From Fischerella muscicola PCC 7414 (GTDB taxonomy: Bacteria > Cyanobacteriota > Cyanobacteriia > Cyanobacteriales > Nostocaceae), in NCBI RefSeq assembly GCF_000317205.1, contig NZ_AJLK01000161.1, forward strand, positions 1 to 64,000: a stretch of 64,000 bases of DNA, read 5' to 3'. The notes beneath the pieces are model-generated. The model did not search any database and was not told the DNA's origin. It was given only the letters and a program-made list of their open reading frames with translations. The position numbers and the translations under genes are program-made. Shown one piece after another: positions 46,621 to 55,104 of the stretch. Position 1 is the stretch's first letter. Each line of letters begins with the position of its first letter.

Positions 46621-48531
46621 ATGTTGAAGAAACTTTTCAAAATATTACCCAGTCAATTCAAACTTCAGGATCAATTTATCATTTTACTAATTTTTAGTAC
46701 TATTATTCCTGTCTCCATTGTTGGCTTGTATGGTATTTATTCCTCCTCCAGCAATCTATCAGAAGTTGCAAAGGAAAAAATGGAGGCGGAGTCAACAAAA
46801 GAAGCTAACAAAATTAACGCATTTCTCAATGGTGTGAGTGATGATGTTTTATTGTTGAGCAAAACCCCGCCTATTCAAGGCATTATCAGAGCCAAAGATA
46901 ATGGCGGAGTCGATGGGCAACTTAATTTATCCTACAATGCTTGGGTTGGGCAGTTACAAACCTTATTTACTGCCATGATGGAACGCAAGTCCCAGTATAT
47001 GCAACTTCGATATATAGACGAAAAGGGTAGAGAAATAGTACGAGTTGATTCAGATGGCTCAAATATTAAAGTTATCTCCGAAGCAGAACTACAAAACAAG
47101 GGAGATAGACCATACTTTACAGAAACAATGAAGCTTGCATCTGGTAGCATGTATGTCTCACGGGTGGATCTAAATCAGGAACGTGGTCAAATAGAAAGAC
47201 CTTTTAAACCAGTGATTCGATATGCTACCCCAATAGTTGATTCTAGTGGTCAAAAAAGAGGAATAGTCATCGCCAATGTATTTGCCAAAAAATTTATAGA
47301 CACTTTTAAAGGTGTTAATCAACAGGAAGAAGCAGAAAATATATATAAAGAGCAACAGAAGTTTATTGTCAATCAAAATGGCTACTACATCTCCCATCCT
47401 ATCCCAGAAAAAGAGTGGGGATTTGAATTCAAAAAAGACGACAAATTAGATAAAGATTTTTCCGTAGAAATTTCTCGAGAAATATTAAGTAGAGAAAAAG
47501 GATTTATTGATAATGGGGAGTATCTATTTACATTCCATAGAGTTGACCCCAGCCCAAACCAGCCAGAATTTTTAGTAGTTTTGAATAAAGTTCCCAACAA
47601 AAGTGTATTTGCTGCTGTTAACACATTTAAGATAGTCGCCTTCTTGATTATTATTGTTTCTTTGGCTGTGGTGTTACCGTTGGGATTTATTCGGGCACGC
47701 CAAATTGTAAATCTGATTAAGCAATTGGTTAATATAATATCCGCCTCTATTCAACAAACTTTCTCTGGCTTGGATCAACAAGCACGCATAGCAGGTCAGC
47801 AAGCTGCCTCGGTGCATGAAACCACAACCACAATGGACGAACTGGAGGCTTCCTGTAGACAATCAACTCAACAAGCCAAAGCTGCCACTACCGCCGCGCA
47901 ACAGGCTTTGACACTTGCAGAAGGTGGCAGCCAAGCAGTGAAGGAAACCCTAGAAGGTATGTTCATCTTAGAAAAAAAAGTATCAGCGATCGCAGCACAA
48001 ATTGTGCATCTGAGTGAGCAAGCCAATCAAATTGCTAGCATTTCCCAGATTGTTTCTGACTTGGCAAACCAAACTAATATGTTGGCGCTCAACTCCTCGG
48101 TGGAAGCAGTACGCGCTGGAGAGTATGGAAAAGGCTTTGCTGTAGTTGCCAATGAAATTCGCAGATTATCCGACCAAAGTCAAAAATCTGCTGAAAAAAT
48201 TAATGTCTTAGTTTCCAATATCCAAAAAGCAATTAATTCAACAGTGATGGTAACAGAAGAAGGCACTAAGACAGTAAAAACGGGAGTAGAAAATGCCCAA
48301 AAAACAGATCAAGCCTTTGCTGGAGTGACGGATGCCATTAATTATATGGTTGTGAACAATCAACAAATTTCACTCAATCTCAAGCAGCAATTGGACGCCA
48401 TCCAACAAGTTGTCCAAGCAATGGACATTATCAACAAAGGGGCACAAGAAACTGCTGCTGGTATCAATCAAACCAAGTTGGGTACTGAGCAACTAAGCGA
48501 TGTGGCTTTGACTCTGCAACGGATGGTGTAG
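46621..48531 (+). CDS. Methyl-accepting chemotaxis protein with large Cache-type sensor
   Basis: 636 residues. TM1 (IILLIFSTIIPVSIVGLYGIY, about 20-42), a ~290-residue periplasmic double-Cache-like region (YMQLRYIDEKGREIVRVDSD, GDRPYFTETMKLASGSMYVS, PVIRYATPIVDSSGQKRGIV), TM2 (IVAFLIIIVSLAVVLPLGFI, about 340-360), then directly the signalling domain with tip ANQTNMLALNSSVEAVRAGEYGKG-type sequence. No recognisable HAMP follows TM2. Lies 250 bp before cheA in the same direction. Confidence 0.92.
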   Translation: MLKKLFKILPSQFKLQDQFIILLIFSTIIPVSIVGLYGIYSSSSNLSEVAKEKMEAESTKEANKINAFLNGVSDDVLLLSKTPPIQGIIRAKDNGGVDGQLNLSYNAWVGQLQTLFTAMMERKSQYMQLRYIDEKGREIVRVDSDGSNIKVISEAELQNKGDRPYFTETMKLASGSMYVSRVDLNQERGQIERPFKPVIRYATPIVDSSGQKRGIVIANVFAKKFIDTFKGVNQQEEAENIYKEQQKFIVNQNGYYISHPIPEKEWGFEFKKDDKLDKDFSVEISREILSREKGFIDNGEYLFTFHRVDPSPNQPEFLVVLNKVPNKSVFAAVNTFKIVAFLIIIVSLAVVLPLGFIRARQIVNLIKQLVNIISASIQQTFSGLDQQARIAGQQAASVHETTTTMDELEASCRQSTQQAKAATTAAQQALTLAEGGSQAVKETLEGMFILEKKVSAIAAQIVHLSEQANQIASISQIVSDLANQTNMLALNSSVEAVRAGEYGKGFAVVANEIRRLSDQSQKSAEKINVLVSNIQKAINSTVMVTEEGTKTVKTGVENAQKTDQAFAGVTDAINYMVVNNQQISLNLKQQLDAIQQVVQAMDIINKGAQETAAGINQTKLGTEQLSDVALTLQRMV

Positions 48532-48780
48532 CTAGGAGTGATGGGGAGGTGGGGAGGTGGGGAGGTGGGGAACTCACCGGCCCCCACTCCCTTGGGGGAG
48601 TGGGGATTAGGGGCAGTGTGGAGTATGGGGAGTAGTAAACCACTAACTACTAACCACTAACTACTAACCAATGTAGAGACGTGCCATGGCACGTCTGGTA
48701 CAACAACCAACAAACAACAACCAACAAACAACTACTAACCATTGACAATTGACCATTGACAATTGACCAATGACTAAATC
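48532..48780. repeat. G-rich octamer run, GTAGAGACGTGCCATGGCACGTCT palindrome and CAAC repeats
   Basis: 48543-48570 is GGGGAGGT repeated 3 times plus GGGG (possible G-quadruplex in the transcript). A CACTAACTACTAACC tandem follows. 48671-48697 is a palindrome, GACGTGCCATGGCACGTC, and then ACAACAACCAACAAACAAC, ACCATTGACAATTGACC to the cheA start. Confidence 0.75.
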
Positions 48781-51558
48781 ATGTTTATAGAAGATGAAGA
48801 ACTCCGGAGTCTGTATAAAATCTCCAGCGAGGAAAATTTACAGAAACTGACAAATGGTTTACTGCATCTACAACAGCAGCCAAAGGATGAAGCTGAAGCT
48901 ACTTTAGAAAAGTTGGTGAGGGTAGTCCACAGCCTTAAAGGCGACTCCAGAATTATTGGTGTAGAAGATGTGGTAACTCTGGGCGATCAGGTTGAAAAAA
49001 TTCTCTTGAGCTTGAAGCGCCAAGAAATGATCTTAACCCCAGAGTTGAGCGATCGCCTTTATCTAGGATTGGATGCAATTGGTTTTTTGGTACACGAAGT
49101 TGTGACTGGTGAAGCAACTGGGGTGGATACCGCCGACATCCTCGAACAATTGATGGTAACAGTTGCACAGTCAAAACCACAAAAGCAGGAAATAGTTCCA
49201 GAAGTACAACTAGTTCTTGCCTCACAAGGATCAGTTGAACAGAATAACCGAAATACCACAAGCACTAATGAGTTCCAAGACGCGTCCTGCCACGTCTCTA
49301 CAACAACCACAAGCAACGCTCCTCAATCAAGATTCACCTTAATAGAAGACAATGAACTGCGAGATATTTATCAAACGACTAGCGAAGAACGGTTGCAGAA
49401 ACTGGCAGCTGGTTTACTACAACTGCAAAACCAGCCAGAAGACGAGGCCACGTTACAACAGTTGCTACGGGAAGCCCACAGCTTGAAGGGAGACTCCCGC
49501 AGCTTAGGAGTAGATAATGTAGTTACTCTCACCCATCAACTCGAAGAGATTCTGTTGGGGATCAAACGCCAAGAAATGACCTTAACTCCAGAGTTGAGCG
49601 ATCGCCTTTATCAAGGATTGGATGCGATCGGTTTTTTGGTATACGAAGCCGTGACTGGTGAAGCAACAGGGGTAGATACCGCGGAGATACTTAATAATTT
49701 AGTGGGAGTTGTGACTCCATCCACAGCCCCAGAATCTTTACCAGTTCTGCCTGAACTTTCTCCACTCCCCACCCCAACTTCTATCAAGCCAGTCATCCAA
49801 GATTTACCCCCTCCATCCTTAGGAGTTAGTCAACCCTATCACATCGACACAATTCGCGTTCAAACTCACCATTTAGACACCCTAATTACACAGACTGAGG
49901 AACTAACTCTTACCAAAAATGCTATAGCTCATACCGCCACTGCCATTGAGGAAATAACAACCCTCTGGGAAGAGTGGAAAGCTTTTTATAGCCAAGCCAA
50001 ACTTACTGAGTCGTCATCACTAAACACTGATTCCTACACAGAACGCTTAGAAAAAAGAATCTACTCTTTAAGAAATTCAATTCAAGAACACAGTACTAAA
50101 TTAGACTTTATTGCTGGAGAATTAAGAGACAAAATTCGCACCCTCCGGCTTCTACCTCTGTCCACCGTGTTTGATTTGCTTAAGCGCACAGTGCGAGATT
50201 TAGCCAAACAACAATCCAAACAAGTGGAATTAATCGTATCAGGAGAAGAAATCACCACAGACAAACGTATCCTCGAAGAAATCAAAGATCCCCTAATGCA
50301 CATGGTTCGCAATGCCATAGATCATGGCATTGAGACTCCTGGTGAGCGAGAAAAACTTGGTAAATCTCCCGTCGCCACTATTTCCTTGAGGGGCTACCAA
50401 ACTGCCAACAACATTGTCATAGAAGTAGCAGATGATGGGCGAGGGCTAGACATTGAGAAAATCAAACAAACCGCCTTCAAACGTGGAATGTACAGTTATA
50501 AAGAACTGGAAACCATGGCTCCCAGCCAAATTCATGCCTTGATTTTGGCTCCTGGCTTCTCAACCCAAACTTTTATTACAGAAATTTCTGGTAGAGGAAT
50601 CGGTTTAGATGTAGTACGCACAAGTATCGAACGCCTCAAAGGCAATATTGAAATCGAATCAACCCCAACTCAAGGATGCACCTTCCGCATCCAGCTAAGT
50701 ACAACCTTGGCGATTAACAATGTACTGCTATTTGAAGTTCAAGGTATTGTTCATGCTCTACCTGTTGAGTTTGTACAAAGGACTTTATTTATCTCCCCCA
50801 ATCAAATCTTCACCAACGAAGACTGCAAAACGATTAACTTGGACGGTCGGTCGGTTTCGGTTGCAAATCTGGCTGATTTGCTAGAACTTTCAAACTCTCC
50901 TGCTTATCCCCAAATCGCCAAAATTGAACCAGAAAACCAAACTCAGCAACCTTGTATCTTGATCAAGGTGGGAGAAGAAGTATTTGGATTGTTTGTCGAT
51001 CGCCTCATGCAAACTCAACAAGTTGTAATTAAACCTCAAAGTCAGTTATTAAAGCGGGTACGTAATGTTAGTGGAGCAACAATTCTCGGTTCTGGAGAAG
51101 TTTGTATGATTCTTAACGCCTCCGATTTGCTCAAATCTTTACAGCAACAAACTACACCTGTAGTTTCGGCAAAACCAAGGAAAACAGTCAAAACCAAGCC
51201 GCTCATTCTCTTAGTAGAAGATTCTATCCCCGTTCGCACCCAAGAAAAACGGCTCTTAGAGAAAGCTGGATATGAAGTAGTAGTAGCAGAAGATGGACTA
51301 GATGGCTATAACAAACTCCAAACTCATGCTTTTGATGCGGTCATCTCTGACGTGGAAATGCCCAATCTGGATGGATTATCACTGACTAAGAAAATACGTC
51401 AGCATCCTGAATATCAGACATTGCCAATAATTTTAGTGACAACGCTGGCTTCCGATGCAGATAAAGCCAGGGGAGCTGATGTTGGGGCGAATGCGTATAT
51501 TATCAAAAGTAATTTTAATCAGGATGTTCTCTTAGAAATATTAGGAAGATTGATTTAG
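48781..51558 (+). CDS. cheA: CheA-type hybrid histidine kinase with two Hpt domains and C-terminal REC
   Basis: 925 residues, the cytoplasmic kinase of the chemosensory array. Two homologous Hpt units: phospho-His50 (VVHSLKGDSR) and His233 (EAHSLKGDSR), about 60% alike over 115 residues. Then a dimerisation region, HATPase (MHMVRNAIDHGIETPGERE, VADDGRGLD, ISGRGIGLDVV), CheW-like domain (about 650-785), and REC (VEDSIPVRTQ, AVISDVEMPNLDG, ANAYIIKSNF). The Hpt linker (160-185, Ser/Thr/Asn-rich) is encoded by DNA like the intergenic palindrome just upstream. No separate CheY: REC is the built-in output or sink. Confidence 0.95.
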   Translation: MFIEDEELRSLYKISSEENLQKLTNGLLHLQQQPKDEAEATLEKLVRVVHSLKGDSRIIGVEDVVTLGDQVEKILLSLKRQEMILTPELSDRLYLGLDAIGFLVHEVVTGEATGVDTADILEQLMVTVAQSKPQKQEIVPEVQLVLASQGSVEQNNRNTTSTNEFQDASCHVSTTTTSNAPQSRFTLIEDNELRDIYQTTSEERLQKLAAGLLQLQNQPEDEATLQQLLREAHSLKGDSRSLGVDNVVTLTHQLEEILLGIKRQEMTLTPELSDRLYQGLDAIGFLVYEAVTGEATGVDTAEILNNLVGVVTPSTAPESLPVLPELSPLPTPTSIKPVIQDLPPPSLGVSQPYHIDTIRVQTHHLDTLITQTEELTLTKNAIAHTATAIEEITTLWEEWKAFYSQAKLTESSSLNTDSYTERLEKRIYSLRNSIQEHSTKLDFIAGELRDKIRTLRLLPLSTVFDLLKRTVRDLAKQQSKQVELIVSGEEITTDKRILEEIKDPLMHMVRNAIDHGIETPGEREKLGKSPVATISLRGYQTANNIVIEVADDGRGLDIEKIKQTAFKRGMYSYKELETMAPSQIHALILAPGFSTQTFITEISGRGIGLDVVRTSIERLKGNIEIESTPTQGCTFRIQLSTTLAINNVLLFEVQGIVHALPVEFVQRTLFISPNQIFTNEDCKTINLDGRSVSVANLADLLELSNSPAYPQIAKIEPENQTQQPCILIKVGEEVFGLFVDRLMQTQQVVIKPQSQLLKRVRNVSGATILGSGEVCMILNASDLLKSLQQQTTPVVSAKPRKTVKTKPLILLVEDSIPVRTQEKRLLEKAGYEVVVAEDGLDGYNKLQTHAFDAVISDVEMPNLDGLSLTKKIRQHPEYQTLPIILVTTLASDADKARGADVGANAYIIKSNFNQDVLLEILGRLI

Positions 51559-51569
51559 TTAATATGTGT

Positions 51570-51651
51570 TGATAGTTGTTCGTTGTTTGTTGTTTGGAAG
51601 CAACAAGCCATAACAACCAACTACCAACAAATAACAACCAACAAATAACAA
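51570..51651. repeat. TTG/CAA inverted repeat between cheA and cheB
   Basis: GTTGATAGTTGTTCGTTGTT, GTTGTTTGGAAGCAACAAGC, then CAACCAACTACCAACAAATA: an imperfect hairpin of the family found at the rpl junctions, filling the 93-bp spacer up to the cheB ATG. Confidence 0.75.
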
Positions 51652-52713
51652 ATGAATATTCGAGTTCTGTTAGTTGAAGATTCACAAATTGCTCTTGTAC
51701 TTTTAAAAAGAATTTTGAAATCATCATCGGACATTGAAGTTGTAGGAGAAGCCCATACTGGTTTAGAAGCTTTGAAACTGATTCCTAAACTTGAACCAGA
51801 TGTAATTTGTACAGATCTCCATATGCCCCACATGAATGGTTTAGAGTTGACAAATGAAGTGATGGCACTCTATCCACGACCAATTTTGGTAATTAGTGTT
51901 TCTGTACAAACAGATGATTCCAGAAATATTTTTCAGCTTTTAGATGCAGGAGCAGTAGATATTTTTCCTAAGCCAACTTTAGGACTATTAGCAGATGATG
52001 AGGTATTTAGAAATGAGTTAATTAACAAAATTAAAATTTTATCTGGAGTAAAAGTATTTCGGAAAAAGCGGAAACTGCCTACACAAAATTTACTAGTAGA
52101 AAATCTTGCTACTTTCTCTTCTAAATCTCTTGCTAGACCAAAAGTCGTAGTCATTGGTGCATCTACAGGTGGTCCCCAAGCTCTGAAAGAGTTGCTATCT
52201 AAATTACCATTAGATTTTCCCCTACCAGTGATTTGTATACAACACATTTATGTCGGTTTTTTGCAGGGATTACTTGATTGGTTAGCTGTTGGTTGTCGAT
52301 TGCCAATTCAAATTGCCCAACCAGGGGATATGCCAAAGCCAGGGAGAATTTATTTTCCCCCAGAACAACAGCATTTAGAACTGGATGAAAGGGGTAGATT
52401 TATTTACTCTGACTCACCACCAGTAGCAGGACATCGCCCTTCAGTGACTGTCACATTTACATCTGTTGCTAAATTTTATGGTCAAGCATGTGTAGGAATC
52501 TTGTTAACTGGTATGGGTAGAGATGGAGCAGAGGGAATGCAGGCGATCGCTCAAGCTGGTGGTTTCACCATCGCTCAAGATGAAGCTTCTTCTGTTGTGT
52601 TTGGAATGCCCAAAGCAGCAATAGATTTAGGGGCCGCAAAACAGGTTTTACCAATTCATGCGATCGCGCCAAGGCTGATTTCTTTGTTGCAAAACAGTTT
52701 TCTGGATTTGTGA
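51652..52713 (+). CDS. cheB: Chemotaxis response regulator methylesterase/deamidase CheB
   Basis: 353 residues. Removes methyl groups from receptor glutamates. REC 1-125 (VEDSQIALVLLKRIL, phospho-Asp55 in VICTDLHMPHMNG) is linked to a methylesterase domain with triad Ser171 (IGASTGGPQ), His198 (IQHIYVGF) and Asp291 (LTGMGRDGAEGM). Between cheA and cheR, so cotranscribed. Complete. Confidence 0.96.
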   Translation: MNIRVLLVEDSQIALVLLKRILKSSSDIEVVGEAHTGLEALKLIPKLEPDVICTDLHMPHMNGLELTNEVMALYPRPILVISVSVQTDDSRNIFQLLDAGAVDIFPKPTLGLLADDEVFRNELINKIKILSGVKVFRKKRKLPTQNLLVENLATFSSKSLARPKVVVIGASTGGPQALKELLSKLPLDFPLPVICIQHIYVGFLQGLLDWLAVGCRLPIQIAQPGDMPKPGRIYFPPEQQHLELDERGRFIYSDSPPVAGHRPSVTVTFTSVAKFYGQACVGILLTGMGRDGAEGMQAIAQAGGFTIAQDEASSVVFGMPKAAIDLGAAKQVLPIHAIAPRLISLLQNSFLDL

Positions 52714-52734
52714 AGAAAATAATTAGGAGTCAAA

Positions 52735-53586
52735 GTGTCAGAAGCAGAGACTTTAAGTGTGGAGTTAACAGAGGCTTTTATTCGGTTAATTACCAAACAT
52801 ACCGGATTAAAAATTAGAGAGCGAGAGCGAGAAAGTTTGATCCAAAAAATATTTTTACGGATGAAAGCTCTGAAAATATTGTATCCAGAAATTTATTATA
52901 AAGTGTTAGCTTCTTCTACTATATATAGCTATGTAGAATGGCAAAAATTTATTGCAATCTTAACAAATACTGAGAGTTACTTTTTTAGAGATAAAGAACA
53001 ATTTAATTTATTACGTAATCATATTATTCCAGAAATAATTAAACGCCAATACCATAGTAAAACTATCCGTATTTGTAGTGCAGGGTGTTCAACAGGAGAA
53101 GAACCTTATTCTCTTGCTATTCTTTTGAAAGAACTGATTCCTAAATTAGAGGAATGGAATCTGATGATTTTAGGTTTAGACATCAACAAAGAAGCATTGA
53201 AAAAAGCTAAGCAAGGCATTTACACAGCTTGGTCACTAAGAAGCCTTGATAGAAAAACAATACAACAATATTTTCTCTATTTTAATAATAAATATTATCT
53301 AGATGAACAGATTAAGCAAATGGTCAAATTCCAATATACAAACTTAGTCACAGATTTATTTATTCATCCATACTCCGATTTTCGAGATATTGATTTAATC
53401 CTTTGTCGTAATGTATTTATTTATTTGGAGCCAACAGTAATTGCCAAAATTGTAGAAAAATTTTATTACACTCTCCAACCATTAGGGTATTTAATCACAG
53501 GACATACAGAACTTTGTGGTCAAAAACTAAGTAATTTTCAAACGAAATTATTTCCTGAATCTCTTGTCTATATTAAAAATAAGTGA
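52735..53586 (+). CDS. cheR: Chemotaxis protein methyltransferase CheR
   Basis: 283 residues. Adds methyl groups from SAM to receptor glutamates. N-terminal helical domain followed by NTESYFFRDKEQFNLLRNH, the SAM-binding motif IRICSAGCSTGEEPYSLAIL, LGLDINKEALKKAKQGIY and LILCRNVFIYLEP. Start codon is GTG (52735) with TAGGAG about 8 nt upstream; 21 bp from cheB. No C-terminal receptor-tail-binding extension. Confidence 0.95.
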   Translation: MSEAETLSVELTEAFIRLITKHTGLKIRERERESLIQKIFLRMKALKILYPEIYYKVLASSTIYSYVEWQKFIAILTNTESYFFRDKEQFNLLRNHIIPEIIKRQYHSKTIRICSAGCSTGEEPYSLAILLKELIPKLEEWNLMILGLDINKEALKKAKQGIYTAWSLRSLDRKTIQQYFLYFNNKYYLDEQIKQMVKFQYTNLVTDLFIHPYSDFRDIDLILCRNVFIYLEPTVIAKIVEKFYYTLQPLGYLITGHTELCGQKLSNFQTKLFPESLVYIKNK

Positions 53587-53590
53587 AAAA

Positions 53591-54682
53591 ATGAAAGAAA
53601 ATTTATATCTTACCTTTAGCTTAAACAATTATCTCTACGGTATTAACACAGTTTATGTGGAAGAAATTTTCACTTTGCCAGAATTAACAACAATTCTAGA
53701 AGTTCCTCAGGGAATTATTGGTTTTGTAAATGTTCGAGGAAAAATATTACCGATTATAGATTTGAATCTGAAATTGGGCTATCTATCCCCAGACTATCGC
53801 TTGACAGATAGTGTAGTAGTTTTAAAGTGGGAAGACTTACAACTGGGTATGATTGTTAATCAGATCCATGAAATTAGAGAAATATCTTTAGAGCAAATTA
53901 CTATCGAATTTAATCAGCAACAAGAATTAGTCATAGTTGAACAAACAAATATTATTGCTGGTGTTGTCAAGTTTCCAGATGAGATTTTTATCTTAAGCAA
54001 CCCAAGAAAATGGTTGGCAGATGTCGAGAAACAACAACTTCTGTCTTGGCAAAACAACCTAGAACAGGAGATTTTTGAGAATAATGTAAGCGAAATTCAA
54101 ACGAACAACTCTGAATTATTACTACTACAAAATCCTAAATTTTGCCCTAATGCAACTTTAGAAGAAAGAAAAGTTTTTAAACAACGAGCAGATAATCTAA
54201 GACTTTCAACAAAAACTCAGGATTTCAAGAATTTTAAAACTTTAGCAGTAATTGCTTTAAATGATTACCTTTTTGGTATTGATTTAGAAATGGTGCGGGA
54301 GTTTATTGATATCCATCAAGTGACTCCTATCCCTTGTTGCCCAGCACATATTATCGGTAATATGAATCTTCGAGGTGAGATACTTACTCTTGTTGATCTA
54401 CGGGGAGTGTTGTTGAATTTTCCACCGCAAGGTGTGGTTGTTGGTTCTAAAGCAATGGTTATAGAGGTTGAGGGTATAGTTGCTGGTGTAATAGTTGAAG
54501 AAATTTATGATGTGATGTTTTCCCTCAACTTACAAAAGGTAACAGCAATACCAAAGACTATCCATGGAATTAATGAGCAATATTGCCAAGGTGCAGCTCC
54601 TTATTATGAAAAAATAATGAATATTTTGGATATGCCGAAAATTTTTCTTCAGAGCGAATTAATCGTTGATGAGGCAATTTGA
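53591..54682 (+). CDS. cheW: Double-domain CheW adaptor
   Basis: 363 residues with two CheW domains: about 1-150 (LYLTFSLNNYLYGINTVYVEE, GFVNVRGKILPIIDLNLKLG) and about 215-360 (ALNDYLFGIDLEMVREFIDI, IGNMNLRGEILTLVDLRGVL, MVIEVEGIVAGVIVEEIYDV). A poorly conserved linker joins them. CheW bridges receptors to CheA; a double CheW may cross-link array units. The ATG at 53591 lies 4 bp after the cheR stop; a longer frame from 53564 overlaps cheR. Last gene of the cluster. Confidence 0.93.
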   Translation: MKENLYLTFSLNNYLYGINTVYVEEIFTLPELTTILEVPQGIIGFVNVRGKILPIIDLNLKLGYLSPDYRLTDSVVVLKWEDLQLGMIVNQIHEIREISLEQITIEFNQQQELVIVEQTNIIAGVVKFPDEIFILSNPRKWLADVEKQQLLSWQNNLEQEIFENNVSEIQTNNSELLLLQNPKFCPNATLEERKVFKQRADNLRLSTKTQDFKNFKTLAVIALNDYLFGIDLEMVREFIDIHQVTPIPCCPAHIIGNMNLRGEILTLVDLRGVLLNFPPQGVVVGSKAMVIEVEGIVAGVIVEEIYDVMFSLNLQKVTAIPKTIHGINEQYCQGAAPYYEKIMNILDMPKIFLQSELIVDEAI

Positions 54683-55104
54683 AGTGATTTTGAATATGTA
54701 AATTAATTGGAAATTCTATTAAGATTTGTATTATTTAACAGATACTTAATTTTAAGAGTATTTTTGAAAATCAGTATTCTCTAAGTATGAACCTATACTG
54801 TTTATATAAAAAAAATTAATTGTCTCATACTAACTATCTCTCTTTGAGTAGATAGAGGAAAAATAATTCACGAAAACGTATCTTTTATCAGGGTTTTAAC
54901 ATATTTATCAACTTAAATTCTTGAAGAACCAGAATTTAGACTAAAACCCTTGAACAACAATAAATAAATGCTGCTAGTACAATTTTAAGTCATTAAACTT
55001 TGAAATGAAGAGGTGACATAAATTTTTCATAACAGACAACAAGAAAAATGAGCAGCCTCATAAGGTATGCTCTTATGTATAATTATAGTTTGGAGAAATT
55101 CCAA
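54683..55104. other. AT-rich spacer after the chemosensory operon
   Basis: No gene, no strong terminator. The stretch TTATATAAAAAAAATTAATT near 54800 is AT-rich only. GTTTGGAGAAATTCC at 55088 supplies the RBS for the ATG at 55105. Confidence 0.35.

Noticed and set aside
48953-49316. Long minus-strand frames opposite cheA
   Set aside because: Codon-pattern shadows of the duplicated Hpt coding region.
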